Source: an uncultured Clostridia bacterium
Lineage (GTDB): Bacteria; Bacillota; Clostridia; Oscillospirales; Acutalibacteraceae
Length of the DNA stretch: 19,815 bases
NCBI GenBank assembly: GCA_937902305.1
Contig: CALDHV010000009.1
Coordinates: forward strand, 1-19,815
Direction of reading: 5' to 3'
Part shown: piece after piece, positions 7,934 through 15,459 of the stretch
Layout: each line of letters starts with the position of its first letter
Position numbering within the stretch: position 1 is the first letter of the stretch
Translations under genes and position numbers: made by a program
The notes under the pieces: model-generated
What the model was told of the DNA's origin: nothing
Database searches by the model: none
The model's input: the letters and a program-made list of their open reading frames with translations, nothing else

Positions 7934-8281
7934 ATGAACAGTATTGCCAAGCTTCTGAAAAACACACGGGAAGATTTAGACCTTTCTCAAATGGATGTTA
8001 TGAAAAAAACCGGGATCAGCAATAAGTCGCTGTCCCGCTACGAAAACGATATGACCGAGCCGGATATTAAAACCCTCTCTGTACTATTCAAATTATACGG
8101 TTTGTCGCTCGACAGCGCGCTCGGACTGCAACCGAAGCAGTCAAAGCGGATCGCGCTTCGCCCGGAAGAAAAAGTCCTGCTCCGACAGCTCCGGGAATTG
8201 CCTCCGGAGCTACGCGATATGATCTTCCGGGAAACGGAAACGCTTTCTTCATTTCAGCAAAACAGCGATTTCCGCTCATAA
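7934..8281 (+). CDS. XRE-family helix-turn-helix regulator
   Basis: A 115-residue protein with an N-terminal Cro/C1-type HTH (about residues 3-60; DLSQMDVMKKTGISNKSLSRYEN is the core). A short charged C-terminal helix region of about 50 residues follows. I chose ATG at 7934 because AAAGGA lies just upstream; the frame is open back to 7856, but the extra residues have no homology-like features. It is transcribed divergently from the dockerin gene across a 212-bp AT-rich region with palindromes, so it probably controls that gene, its own gene, or both. No convincing promoter for this gene was found; GATAAT at 7867 is a weak -10 candidate. The C-terminal part shows no recognisable ligand-binding domain. 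Confidence 0.88.
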   Translation: MNSIAKLLKNTREDLDLSQMDVMKKTGISNKSLSRYENDMTEPDIKTLSVLFKLYGLSLDSALGLQPKQSKRIALRPEEKVLLRQLRELPPELRDMIFRETETLSSFQQNSDFRS

Positions 8282-8288
8282 CAGCACA

Positions 8289-8326
8289 AAAGAAACAGCG
8301 TTCCCGCGAGGGAACGCTGTTTCTTT
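8289..8326. terminator. Bidirectional terminator, copy 2
   Basis: The hairpin is identical to that at 3770-3807 (17-bp perfect stem, GCGA loop). It lies between the convergent HTH regulator (+) and oxidoreductase (-) genes and can terminate both. Confidence 0.93.
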
Positions 8327-8340
8327 ATCTTTTCTCAATC
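8289..8340. repeat. 52-bp terminator repeat, copy 2
   Basis: This copy is identical to 3770-3821 apart from one base. It also covers the final Asp codon and TGA stop of the - strand gene to its right. The two copies are in direct orientation about 4.5 kb apart and bracket the dockerin/HTH module. Confidence 0.93.
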
Positions 8341-9441
8341 CTCGAAATAGATCTCCTTGCCGGTGGCGGCGGATTCGTAGATCGCGCAGAGAATACGCAT
8401 CATATCCACGCCCTGCTGGGGCACATAGTCCGGCTCGGCGCCGTTGAGCACCACATCCACGAAATGCGCGAGGTTTGCCTCGTGTCCGCTGATCGAGGTG
8501 TCCGCCTCGACGTCGATCGTCACCTGCTCGCCGTCCACTTCCTTGAAGATCTTGGCTTTGGCGCCGTGATTTTTCCATTTCAGCCCCGCCTTGGTGCCGC
8601 GCAGCTCCACATAGTTGGTGTCGTCTGCTTCGATATTCGCCGCCCACGAGAAATCCACCTGCAGGCAGGCGCCGTTGTCGAACTTGACCAGTCCCATCGC
8701 CTGATCCTCGACGTCGAAAATACCGTTTTTGACCGTTTCGCCGTATTGCGAGGCGCCGGTGGTGGATTTGCCGTTGTTTGTGCCGAAGGTGGAGTACACC
8801 GACCCGGAAACCGACACCGGGCGCGGATTGCCCATCAGATAGATCGCCAGGTCGATCATATGTACGCCGAGGTCGATCAGCGAGCCGCCGCCGGACTTGG
8901 CTTTGGTCGTGAACCAGCCGCCCTTGCCCGGGATGCCGCGCCGCCGCACCCAGCCGCAACGCCCGCAGTAAATGTCACCGAACTCGCCCTGCGCCGCCAG
9001 CTCCTTGAGCGCCTTGGTGTAGGCGTGGTGGCGGTTGTTGCGCATCACCATCAGCACCTTGCCCGCTTTTTCGGACGCTTCCTTCATCGCCACCATACCC
9101 TCGACATTGATCGAGTCGGGCTTTTCGCAGAAAACGTGCTTGCCTGCCTCAAACGCTTGAATGGAAAACGGGCTGTGCAGGAAATTGGGGGAGCAGATGT
9201 CCACCGCCTCGATCTCATCATCCTTCAGAAACTCGGCATAGTCGGTATAGCACCGCGCGTTGTCGAGCGCGTGGCTTTGGTACTCCTGCCGGCAAAACTC
9301 CTGTATCTCCTCGCACCGTCCGGGTACGATGTCGCACAGCGCGACGATCTCCACATTGTCCATTTTCGCCAGCGCGGGCAGGTGCGCCCATTTCATAATG
9401 CCGTCGCATCCCACCATGCCGATCTTCAGTTTCTTATCCAT
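8335..9441 (-). CDS. Gfo/Idh/MocA-family NAD(P)-dependent oxidoreductase
   Basis: A 368-residue cytoplasmic protein of the usual family length. The N-terminal Rossmann fold has a GMVGCDGIMKWAH nucleotide-binding turn (residues 8-20). CEKP (C105-P108) carries the typical catalytic lysine K107. GGGSLIDLGVHMIDL (184-198) is the family's C-terminal domain signature, with D190 and H194 as candidate catalytic residues. Members oxidise or reduce sugars, inositols or other polyols; the substrate cannot be told from the sequence. A purine-rich GGAAGG site precedes the ATG. It is the last gene of a - strand operon, 21 bp after the kinase-like gene, and ends at terminator copy 2. A functional link to the upstream genes is not obvious. 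Confidence 0.93.
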   Translation of the reverse strand: MDKKLKIGMVGCDGIMKWAHLPALAKMDNVEIVALCDIVPGRCEEIQEFCRQEYQSHALDNARCYTDYAEFLKDDEIEAVDICSPNFLHSPFSIQAFEAGKHVFCEKPDSINVEGMVAMKEASEKAGKVLMVMRNNRHHAYTKALKELAAQGEFGDIYCGRCGWVRRRGIPGKGGWFTTKAKSGGGSLIDLGVHMIDLAIYLMGNPRPVSVSGSVYSTFGTNNGKSTTGASQYGETVKNGIFDVEDQAMGLVKFDNGACLQVDFSWAANIEADDTNYVELRGTKAGLKWKNHGAKAKIFKEVDGEQVTIDVEADTSISGHEANLAHFVDVVLNGAEPDYVPQQGVDMMRILCAIYESAATGKEIYFED

Positions 9442-9462
9442 CCTTCTTTTCCTTCCTGTTGT

Positions 9463-11106
9463 TTATTCGGTATATCCTTCATTTTCATACGGGTCGGGTT
9501 CCTCGATCTGCTGTTCGACATTGCTGACGCGCAGAGTTACGGTATCACCGATGCGCAGGGTCTCTCCGATCGCCGGGTCGGTGCTGTCCACCAGCCCCTT
9601 TTCATAATTCGATACCTGCAGCATCTTGACCTCGACCTTGAAGCCGAGCGCCTCTAAATACGCCTTTGCGTGCTCGGATTTCCAGCCCGTGACATTGGGG
9701 ATCTTGACCTGATCATCCTTGCGCCCGAGGCTGATGTCAACCTCCATCGTCGTCTCGTTCTGGATGACCGTGCCGGGATCCATGCTCTGCCAAACGATGG
9801 TGCCCGCCGGCTGTTCGCTGTACACATTATACCGCACATGGATGATCAGCCCGCCGGGATGATCCTTGTCGCGCTCCTCGTAGTAGCTCTTGCCGACATA
9901 GTCCTCGACGGAGTATTTCGGCTCCTCCTTCGGCGCCTTGGTGACGCGGGTGATGGTGGGCAACGGGTTGCCGTCCGAGCCGGGATCTCTGCCACTGCCG
10001 AGCAGGGCAAAAATGCCGATCGCCAGCACCGCCAGCACCGCCAGCGCGGTAACGAAGATAATGATGATCGTCCGCTTGGAGCGGGGGGCGTTCTCGGCTT
10101 CTTCCTCGGCGAGATCCTGCTCTGCCTCATCCCGCAACGCGGAAACGTGCGGCTCGGTGCCGAGCTCCTCCTGCAATTGCGCCACCGTCTCGGTGCGCTG
10201 TCCCGGATTGACCAGCAGGGCGTTGAAAAGCGCCCCGCACACCGACTGGGTCAGCTCGTTGGCGATTTCCGCCGACATAAACAGGTCATCGGAGTTTTTC
10301 GCGCGCTGATTGCCGGTGGGCGGTACATTACCGGTGACGGTGTAGAACAGCGTTGCCGCCAGTCCGTACACGTCGGTGGCGTCGGTCACGCCGACCGAGC
10401 CGAACGGCGCGTATTGCTCCGGCGCGGCAAAGCCCGCTACCAGCGCCGGCTCAATATCCGTGCCGGCGCAGTGCGCCTGCATGATGGAGAAATTGCGCAG
10501 ATGCGGCTTGCCGTCCGGGCTGATGAGGATATTGTCCGGGCAGATCGACAGGTGGCGGATATGCGCGCTGTGAAGCTGGGACACCAGTGTCATCAACGCC
10601 ATAAACAGCGGTCGCGCCTCCGCCCACGGGATGCGTCCGCCGGCGTTTTTGATCTTCTTGGACAGCGTCATACCGGGGCAATAATCCGACACGGTGTAGA
10701 CGGTGCCGTTTTCCTCAAACAGATCGTAGACGGCGATCATATTCGGCAATTCCTTGACCCGCGCGAGCGACCGCGCCATATCGTGGAACGCCTCACGGTA
10801 TTCATCAAATGCCGCGGCGCAGCCGCCCGCGGGACGGACCGCACCTGCCTCATCCCGCTCCGCCAGCGTCCCCGGGAAATACTCCTGGATAAAGCAGGGC
10901 TCCTTCAATGTGCGGTCGAAGCCCATATACACCAGACTGTCACTGCCCTGGCTCATCAACCGACCGACGAGATAATGCTCCTGCAATACCGTCCCGGTGT
11001 GAAGTCCGTGAGCGGGATTATCTTTTCCGACCGGATAACCGCAAACGGGGCAGATTTCGCTCCCCTCCGGGAGCGCATTCATACAACCCATACACAGATT
11101 GGACAT
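9463..11106 (-). CDS. Zinc-ribbon/PASTA membrane Ser/Thr kinase homologue, predicted pseudokinase
   Basis: A 547-residue membrane protein. It has a zinc ribbon (C5, C8, C19, C22), then a kinase fold (about 44-318), a charged segment, one membrane span (about 346-369), and an extracellular part with PASTA-like repeats (about 398-461 and 465-530). The topology matches bacterial PrkC/Stk1 kinases, which sense muropeptides outside the cell. The fold is clear: APEQY at 228-232, the DVYGLA helix at 245-250, and N192 of the catalytic loop are kept. Three catalytic residues are not. The VAIK lysine is Q74 (CFIQEYFP), the HRD aspartate is S187 (HLSICPDN), and the DFG aspartate is N205 (NFS). The reading frame is intact and the extracellular part is well formed, so it appears to be a maintained pseudokinase rather than a decaying gene. 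AGGAGG at 11115-11120 supports the start. It lies 24 bp after the helicase-loader gene in the same operon. Confidence 0.9.
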   Translation of the reverse strand: MSNLCMGCMNALPEGSEICPVCGYPVGKDNPAHGLHTGTVLQEHYLVGRLMSQGSDSLVYMGFDRTLKEPCFIQEYFPGTLAERDEAGAVRPAGGCAAAFDEYREAFHDMARSLARVKELPNMIAVYDLFEENGTVYTVSDYCPGMTLSKKIKNAGGRIPWAEARPLFMALMTLVSQLHSAHIRHLSICPDNILISPDGKPHLRNFSIMQAHCAGTDIEPALVAGFAAPEQYAPFGSVGVTDATDVYGLAATLFYTVTGNVPPTGNQRAKNSDDLFMSAEIANELTQSVCGALFNALLVNPGQRTETVAQLQEELGTEPHVSALRDEAEQDLAEEEAENAPRSKRTIIIIFVTALAVLAVLAIGIFALLGSGRDPGSDGNPLPTITRVTKAPKEEPKYSVEDYVGKSYYEERDKDHPGGLIIHVRYNVYSEQPAGTIVWQSMDPGTVIQNETTMEVDISLGRKDDQVKIPNVTGWKSEHAKAYLEALGFKVEVKMLQVSNYEKGLVDSTDPAIGETLRIGDTVTLRVSNVEQQIEEPDPYENEGYTE

Positions 11107-11130
11107 GGTTCATTCCTCCTGTTTTTGATA

Positions 11131-12111
11131 TTACCGCATCGGGCGGCGGCGTAGTTGCCGGATGTCCTGCCCGACGCAAAACAGCTTTTCAAACCCGCCG
11201 GTGATGCGGCTGGCGATTTGGTCGCCATAGCGGTCACGGATGGCGGCGAGCGAAAGATTGGTGCTGATGATCGTCGCGCGTCCGTCCAGCAAACGGGTAT
11301 TCAGTATATTATACAGGCAAACCCGATAGAACGGGCTGTCAAACTCCATCCCGAGATCATCCAGCACCAGTAGATCACAGGCAAGCAGCTGTGCTTCGCT
11401 GTCTCCGTCGGCGCGACCGAAATGCTCATCCTCCAGCCGCTTGAGCAACGGTTGCACCGACCCGTATACGACGCTGTAGCCCTGTTCGACCACCTTTTTG
11501 GCGATGGCGAGGGAAAGATGGGTCTTGCCGGTGCCGGTCGCGCCCTGCAACAGCAGGCTGTCGGCGGTGCGATCGAATGCCGCCGCATAATCGCGGCAAT
11601 AGGCGATGATGTCCAGCATCCGCTGACGCTGCGAGGTGCCGAGCTTTGGGTCGGGGGAGGGGTCGTAATAGGCGGGGTCGAGGGCGTCGAAATCGGTCAG
11701 CCGGAGAGACGAGACCGCCGACAGACGGCGGCACGCTTCCTCCTGCAACAGACGGCGGTAGCAATCGCACATCCGCCCATCTGCGTAGCCGGTATCCTTG
11801 CACACCGGGCAGGTGTAGAGCGGCTCGAAATTGTCCCGTTCCACGCCGTTTTCCCGCAACAGCAGGGCGCGCTCATTCTGCAAGCGCAGGTTGTGCTCCT
11901 TGATCCGGGCAATATCCTCCGCTGTGCCGCCGGAAAGAATGACCCCGGTCAATTCCGGCAGAGCGGTCGCCAGCTCCTGCTCGATAGCGGCGAGCCGCGG
12001 CAGGCGCAGGCACATCTCGTCGCGTAATGCCGTCGCCTCATTGACCGCGTCGCGGCGGCGTTTTTCCAGCCGTTCGCGCGCCGCCTCCACCACGTGGGGA
12101 TCGTACGCCAT
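11131..12111 (-). CDS. DnaI/DnaC-like helicase loader ATPase
   Basis: A 326-residue AAA+ protein predicted to load the replicative helicase onto DNA at origins or restart sites. It has an N-terminal helical, coiled-coil-like region (about 1-95). A zinc-binding module follows (C101, C104, C115, C117; CPVCKDTGYADGRMCDC). The ATPase core has Walker A GATGTGKT (190-197) and Walker B LLVLDD (247-252). The pattern matches Gram-positive DnaI and the related IstB/DnaC group. I chose ATG at 12111 because AGGAG at 12119-12123 then has seven bases of spacing. The in-frame ATG at 12117 would have only one. It follows the DnaD-like gene with a 2-bp gap, so the two are translationally coupled and probably act together. 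Confidence 0.92.
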   Translation of the reverse strand: MAYDPHVVEAARERLEKRRRDAVNEATALRDEMCLRLPRLAAIEQELATALPELTGVILSGGTAEDIARIKEHNLRLQNERALLLRENGVERDNFEPLYTCPVCKDTGYADGRMCDCYRRLLQEEACRRLSAVSSLRLTDFDALDPAYYDPSPDPKLGTSQRQRMLDIIAYCRDYAAAFDRTADSLLLQGATGTGKTHLSLAIAKKVVEQGYSVVYGSVQPLLKRLEDEHFGRADGDSEAQLLACDLLVLDDLGMEFDSPFYRVCLYNILNTRLLDGRATIISTNLSLAAIRDRYGDQIASRITGGFEKLFCVGQDIRQLRRRPMR

Positions 12112-12113
12112 GG

Positions 12114-13091
12114 TCATTCTCCTTTCGTGCCTTTTTCATCCTTTTTTCGGAAAACGGGGGTGTAGCGCATCAGCTCCTCCTCCGCGCCCTCCAGCCGCAG
12201 ACTGCTTTCCTCCGGGTTGGTCGCCGCCGCACCCTTTTTGCGGGCGGGGGTCGGCGCGGGGATCTGGTCGGGGCGCTCGATGCCCTCCTCGTGCCAGCGG
12301 GTGAGGATGCCGTCGATATATTCCGGCTTCTTTTTGTTCTTTTCCGCGGCGAGCGCGGCGGCGCGGAGCAGCATATCCTCCCGCACCTGCCAGGCGTTGA
12401 GCCACTTGTCCGCCAATATCTGCTGGGCGGGCTTGAGCGGTTGCGGCAGAGAAAGCAGTTGTACCACCCGCTCTCCCGCAAGGCGGCACTGCTCCAGATA
12501 TTGGATGTGGTCATCCACGGCGGCGAGGTCGCTGATCTCTTGATCTACCCAGTCGAGGGTCAGCTTTTCGATATAGCGCATATTCGCCTTGCCGATCGAA
12601 ACGCAATAGGCGATGATGGTGAGTATCACATCCTGCGACAGCCCGACGGTATCCCGCAGATACAGCAGGGTGGCGGTATCGGCAGGGCCGATGGGCTTGC
12701 CGAGCCGGGCGGATGCCAGCTCTGCCATACGTCCGAACTCGGGGTGCTGTTTTTGATATTCCAGCACCTCCCGCAGTTGCGGCTTGACCGGCGCGGGACG
12801 GGCGACATTGCCCGCCGGCAGGTCAGGCGCGGGGGTCGGCGCGGGGGTCGGCGTGAGCGGGATGAGCACACCGCGCTCCTCCCACACCCGGCAGGCGGCG
12901 GCGCAATCGTCGGGCGTCAGTCCGGTTGCGGCGGCGCAGGCGGCGGCATCCCAACTGAGCCGGTGGCGGGATAGCCACAACAGCACCCGCAGGGGAGCGC
13001 TGTCGCTCATCGTGAGCGCGGCGTCGATGGCATCGGACGGCAAAATCGTCGGGTCGGTCATACCCGCTGTGCTCCAATAATAATCGGACAT
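12114..13091 (-). CDS. DnaD-like replication initiation/primosome protein
   Basis: A 325-residue protein. An N-terminal winged-helix-like region (about 1-75) is followed by a Pro/Ala/Thr-rich linker of about 25 residues. Two DnaD/DnaB-type helical modules follow, each with the characteristic Y-x3-[IL]-x3-W motif: YIEKLTLDW and YIDGILTRW. Such proteins remodel DNA and bridge DnaA or PriA to the helicase loader. The loader gene lies immediately downstream, as expected for a primosome pair. I chose ATG at 13091 because AAGGGGG at 13099-13105 is seven bases away. The in-frame GTG at 13097 would leave one base. The GC-rich linker contains repeated GCGCGGGGGTCGG-like DNA. It is the first gene of the - strand operon. 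Confidence 0.86.
   Translation of the reverse strand: MSDYYWSTAGMTDPTILPSDAIDAALTMSDSAPLRVLLWLSRHRLSWDAAACAAATGLTPDDCAAACRVWEERGVLIPLTPTPAPTPAPDLPAGNVARPAPVKPQLREVLEYQKQHPEFGRMAELASARLGKPIGPADTATLLYLRDTVGLSQDVILTIIAYCVSIGKANMRYIEKLTLDWVDQEISDLAAVDDHIQYLEQCRLAGERVVQLLSLPQPLKPAQQILADKWLNAWQVREDMLLRAAALAAEKNKKKPEYIDGILTRWHEEGIERPDQIPAPTPARKKGAAATNPEESSLRLEGAEEELMRYTPVFRKKDEKGTKGE
12119..12123 (-). promoter_or_regulatory. Ribosome binding site deciding the helicase-loader start
   Basis: AGGAG on the - strand lies seven bases before ATG 12111 but only one base before ATG 12117. It therefore supports the downstream start. It sits within the last codons of the DnaD-like gene. Confidence 0.75.
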
Positions 13092-13098
13092 ACCCACT

Positions 13099-13105
13099 CC
13101 CCCTT
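13099..13105 (-). promoter_or_regulatory. Ribosome binding site deciding the DnaD-like start
   Basis: AAGGGGG on the - strand lies seven bases before ATG 13091 and one base before the alternative GTG at 13097, so it selects the ATG. Confidence 0.75.
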
Positions 13106-13109
13106 ATAA

Positions 13110-13126
13110 TATGATACGCTATCATA
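13110..13126. promoter_or_regulatory. Perfect 17-bp palindrome over the -10 region of the DnaD operon
   Basis: TATGATACGCTATCATA is a perfect inverted repeat (7-3-7). One arm is the -10 hexamer of the - strand promoter and the other covers its start site. It is well placed for a repressor; no regulator is identified. Confidence 0.65.
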
Positions 13127-13149
13127 CCATATTTTTTTCCAATGTTCAA
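13121..13149 (-). promoter_or_regulatory. Promoter of the DnaD/helicase-loader/pseudokinase operon
   Basis: Read on the - strand, TTGAAC (13144-13149) and TATGAT (13121-13126) are 17 bp apart. Transcription would start near 13114, about 23 nt before the ATG at 13091. Confidence 0.85.
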
Positions 13150-13159
13150 GATGTCTTGA
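13146..13159. promoter_or_regulatory. Palindrome shared by two divergent -35 elements
   Basis: TCAAGATGTCTTGA is a perfect 6-2-6 inverted repeat. Its left arm overlaps the -35 of the DnaD operon and its right arm overlaps the -35 (TTGACG, 13156-13161) of the sugar ABC operon. Part of the symmetry may simply come from two back-to-back TTGA hexamers. Confidence 0.55.
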
Positions 13160-13184
13160 CGCGATTTTTCACCCTTTTTGTAAT
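13156..13184 (+). promoter_or_regulatory. Promoter of the sugar ABC transporter operon
   Basis: TTGACG (13156-13161) and TGTAAT (13179-13184) are 17 bp apart. Transcription would start near 13191, leaving a leader of about 55 nt. No riboswitch-like fold is evident in it. Confidence 0.75.
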
Positions 13185-13233
13185 TTGACGCATATTCCGC
13201 GTCCGCGGCGCCACACTAAACGCAAATCAGTAT

Positions 13234-13239
13234 AGGAGG
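13234..13239 (+). promoter_or_regulatory. Ribosome binding site deciding the binding-protein start
   Basis: AGGAGG lies seven bases before ATG 13247 and one base before ATG 13241, so the second ATG is preferred. Confidence 0.8.
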
Positions 13240-13246
13240 TATGCGT

Positions 13247-14584
13247 ATGAAAAAAGCAATTTGTGTGATATTGGCGGCGGTGTTTTTCTGCCTTTCGTTT
13301 GGCGGATGCGGCGAAAAAAAGGGGCAGGAGGACGCCGTGACGGTGCGGTATCTCAATTTCAAGCCCGAGATCGCGTCAAAATATGAGGAGCTGGCGCGGG
13401 AATACGAGCGGGAGACCGGAGTCAAGGTGGTGGTGGAGACCGCCGCCAACAACACCTACGAGCAAACCCTGACCGCCAAGATGGCGACCGATGAGGCGCC
13501 GACGCTGTTCCAGATCAACGGGCCGCGCGGCTACGCAAACTGGAAAAACTACTGCGCCGATCTGTCCACGACCAAGCTGTATGCTCATCTGACCGATAAA
13601 TCTCTGGCGATCAAGGACGGGGCGCAGGTGGTCGGTATCCCGTATGTGGTGGAGGGCTACGGCATCATCTATAATGCCGCGCTGACCGATGCGTATTTTG
13701 CGCTGACCGCGCGCAAGACCAACTATAAGTCGATGGAGGATATACGCAGCTTTGACGCGCTGAAAAAGCTTACCGAGGATATGCAGCTGCACAAAAAGGA
13801 GCTGGGTATCGACGGCGTGTTTGCGTCCACCTCGCTCAAATCCGGGGAGGACTGGCGCTGGCAGACCCATCTGCTGAATGTGCCGCTGTCGTATGAGTTT
13901 ATGAAAAATACCACCGATCTGACCGGCAAGGTGGATACGATCAACCTGGATTATGCGGACAATTATAAAAATATTTTCGATTTGTATCTCAACAATTCGA
14001 CCACCGACCGCAAGCTGGTCGGGAGTAAGACCGTGGCGGACTCGATGGCGGAGTTTGCGCTGGAAAAGTGCGTGATGGTGCAGAACGGCAACTGGGCGTG
14101 GGGGCAGATCGCCGGCGTGACCGGCAACAAGGTCAAGGCGGAGAATGTCAAGTTCCTGCCCATCTACACCGGAATGGACGGGGACGAAAAGCAGGGCTTG
14201 TGCATCGGCACCGAAAACTTCTATGCGATCAATAAAAAGGCGAGCGAGGCGGCGCAAAAGGCGGCGGCGGACTTCGTCTATTGGATATATTCCAGCGAAA
14301 AGGGCAAAAAATACGTCGTGGAGGAGTTCGGCTTTATTGCGCCGTTCGACACCTTCACCGACAAAGAGCGCCCGAGCGACCCGCTGGCAAATGAGGTGCT
14401 CGACTGGATGGATAAGGACGGCATCCGCACCATCCCGTGGAACTTTACCGTTTTCCCGTCGGTGACATTTAAGGAACGGCTGGGAGCGGCATTGCTGAAA
14501 TACGCGCAGGGCACCAAGACGTGGGAGGCGCTGGTCAAAGAAACGGCGGATAGCTGGAAGAAAGAGCAGAGCGCCGCCGCGTGA
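13247..14584 (+). CDS. ABC transporter sugar-binding lipoprotein (family 1 solute-binding protein)
   Basis: A 445-residue predicted lipoprotein. The signal peptide MKKAICVILAAVFFCLSF precedes GGC, giving lipidation at C21. The mature part has the two-lobed MalE-type pattern: VRYLNFKPEIASKYEELARE at the start, TLFQINGP, then VGIPYVVEGYGIIYN at the hinge strand, and a C-terminal segment with a Trp-rich end. It should capture a sugar or oligosaccharide outside the membrane and deliver it to the two permeases that follow. The glycogen phosphorylase gene in the same operon makes a maltodextrin-like alpha-glucan a reasonable guess, but the substrate is not determined. The start at 13247 is set by AGGAGG at 13234-13239. 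It is divergent from the DnaD operon. Confidence 0.93.
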   Translation: MKKAICVILAAVFFCLSFGGCGEKKGQEDAVTVRYLNFKPEIASKYEELAREYERETGVKVVVETAANNTYEQTLTAKMATDEAPTLFQINGPRGYANWKNYCADLSTTKLYAHLTDKSLAIKDGAQVVGIPYVVEGYGIIYNAALTDAYFALTARKTNYKSMEDIRSFDALKKLTEDMQLHKKELGIDGVFASTSLKSGEDWRWQTHLLNVPLSYEFMKNTTDLTGKVDTINLDYADNYKNIFDLYLNNSTTDRKLVGSKTVADSMAEFALEKCVMVQNGNWAWGQIAGVTGNKVKAENVKFLPIYTGMDGDEKQGLCIGTENFYAINKKASEAAQKAAADFVYWIYSSEKGKKYVVEEFGFIAPFDTFTDKERPSDPLANEVLDWMDKDGIRTIPWNFTVFPSVTFKERLGAALLKYAQGTKTWEALVKETADSWKKEQSAAA

Positions 14585-14603
14585 TCCGACAGGAGGGACA
14601 GTT

Positions 14604-15446
14604 GTGGAAAACCAATTGCGTCGTCGCTTTGCCGTGTTCGTACTGCCCACGCTGATCGCGTTCTGCGTGGCGTTTATCCTGCCGTTCCTGCTGGGGGTTG
14701 GGCTGTCGTTCACCAGGTTTGTGACCGTGACCGACGCTACCTTTGTCGGGCTGGATAACTATATCCGCGCGTTTACAGAGGATAACGAGTTTCTGCACGC
14801 GCTGGGCTTTACCGCACTGTTTGCGCTGGTGGCGGTGGCGACGGTCAATGTCGCGGCATTCGGGCTGTCGCTGTTGCTCACCCGCGGCTTGCGGGGCACC
14901 AATCTGTTCCGCTCGGTGTTTTTTATGCCCAATCTTATCGGCGGCATTGTGCTGGGTTATGTCTGGAGCTTACTGCTCAACGGCATCCTCGGTCTGTGGG
15001 GCGTGGACATCACCTACAGCGCCACTTACGGCTTTTGGGGGCTGGTGCTGCTCACCAACTGGCAACTCATCGGCTATATGATGGTCATTTATATTGCCGG
15101 ACTGCAAAATGTGCCGGAGGAGCTACTGGAGGCCGCCGCCATTGACGGCGCGTCCGCGTCGCAGACTTTGTGGCGGATTAAGCTTCCCTTGGTGATGCCG
15201 TCGGTCGCGATATGCACCTTTCTGACGCTGACCAATGCATTTAAGATGTTTGATCAAAATCTGGCGCTGACCGCCGGTGCTCCCGAGCGGCGCACGCAGA
15301 TGCTTGCGCTGAATATTTATCAAACCTACTACGGGCGTAGCGGCTGGCAGGGGGTCGGGCAGGCGAAAGCCGTGATGTTCTTTCTGCTGGTCGCGCTGAT
15401 CGCCTTTCTGCAATTGCGGCTGACCCGCACCCGCGAGCCGGCATAA
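14604..15446 (+). CDS. Sugar ABC transporter permease, MalF/UgpA type
   Basis: A 280-residue inner-membrane protein with six hydrophobic spans, at about residues 9-36, 64-93, 101-126, 143-168, 193-215 and 254-273. The EAA loop, which contacts the ATPase, reads ELLEAAAIDGASASQTLWRI (about 173-192) and ends in KLPLVMPS. The family role is to form one half of the membrane channel. It uses a GTG start at 14604 with AGGAGGG at 14591-14597, six bases upstream, and follows the binding-protein gene after 19 bp. It pairs with the next gene. Confidence 0.94.
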   Translation: MENQLRRRFAVFVLPTLIAFCVAFILPFLLGVGLSFTRFVTVTDATFVGLDNYIRAFTEDNEFLHALGFTALFALVAVATVNVAAFGLSLLLTRGLRGTNLFRSVFFMPNLIGGIVLGYVWSLLLNGILGLWGVDITYSATYGFWGLVLLTNWQLIGYMMVIYIAGLQNVPEELLEAAAIDGASASQTLWRIKLPLVMPSVAICTFLTLTNAFKMFDQNLALTAGAPERRTQMLALNIYQTYYGRSGWQGVGQAKAVMFFLLVALIAFLQLRLTRTREPA

Positions 15447-15459
15447 GGGGGAAGAAAAA

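Noticed and set aside
8464..9657. 397-codon + strand frame opposite the oxidoreductase gene
   Set aside because: It is an antisense shadow of a clear Gfo/Idh/MocA gene and runs across the intergenic gap into the next gene.
9670..11154. 494-codon + strand frame opposite the pseudokinase gene
   Set aside because: It is a GC-rich antisense shadow: Arg/Gly/His-rich, no domain pattern, no ribosome site. The - strand frame has clear kinase and PASTA features.
13185..13246. Possible riboswitch or T-box in the leader of the sugar operon
   Set aside because: The leader is only about 55 nt with no conserved motif or terminator-like hairpin.
13376..14713. 445-codon - strand frame opposite the sugar-binding protein gene
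   Set aside because: It is an antisense shadow with no recognisable features, and it overlaps two real genes with good ribosome sites.
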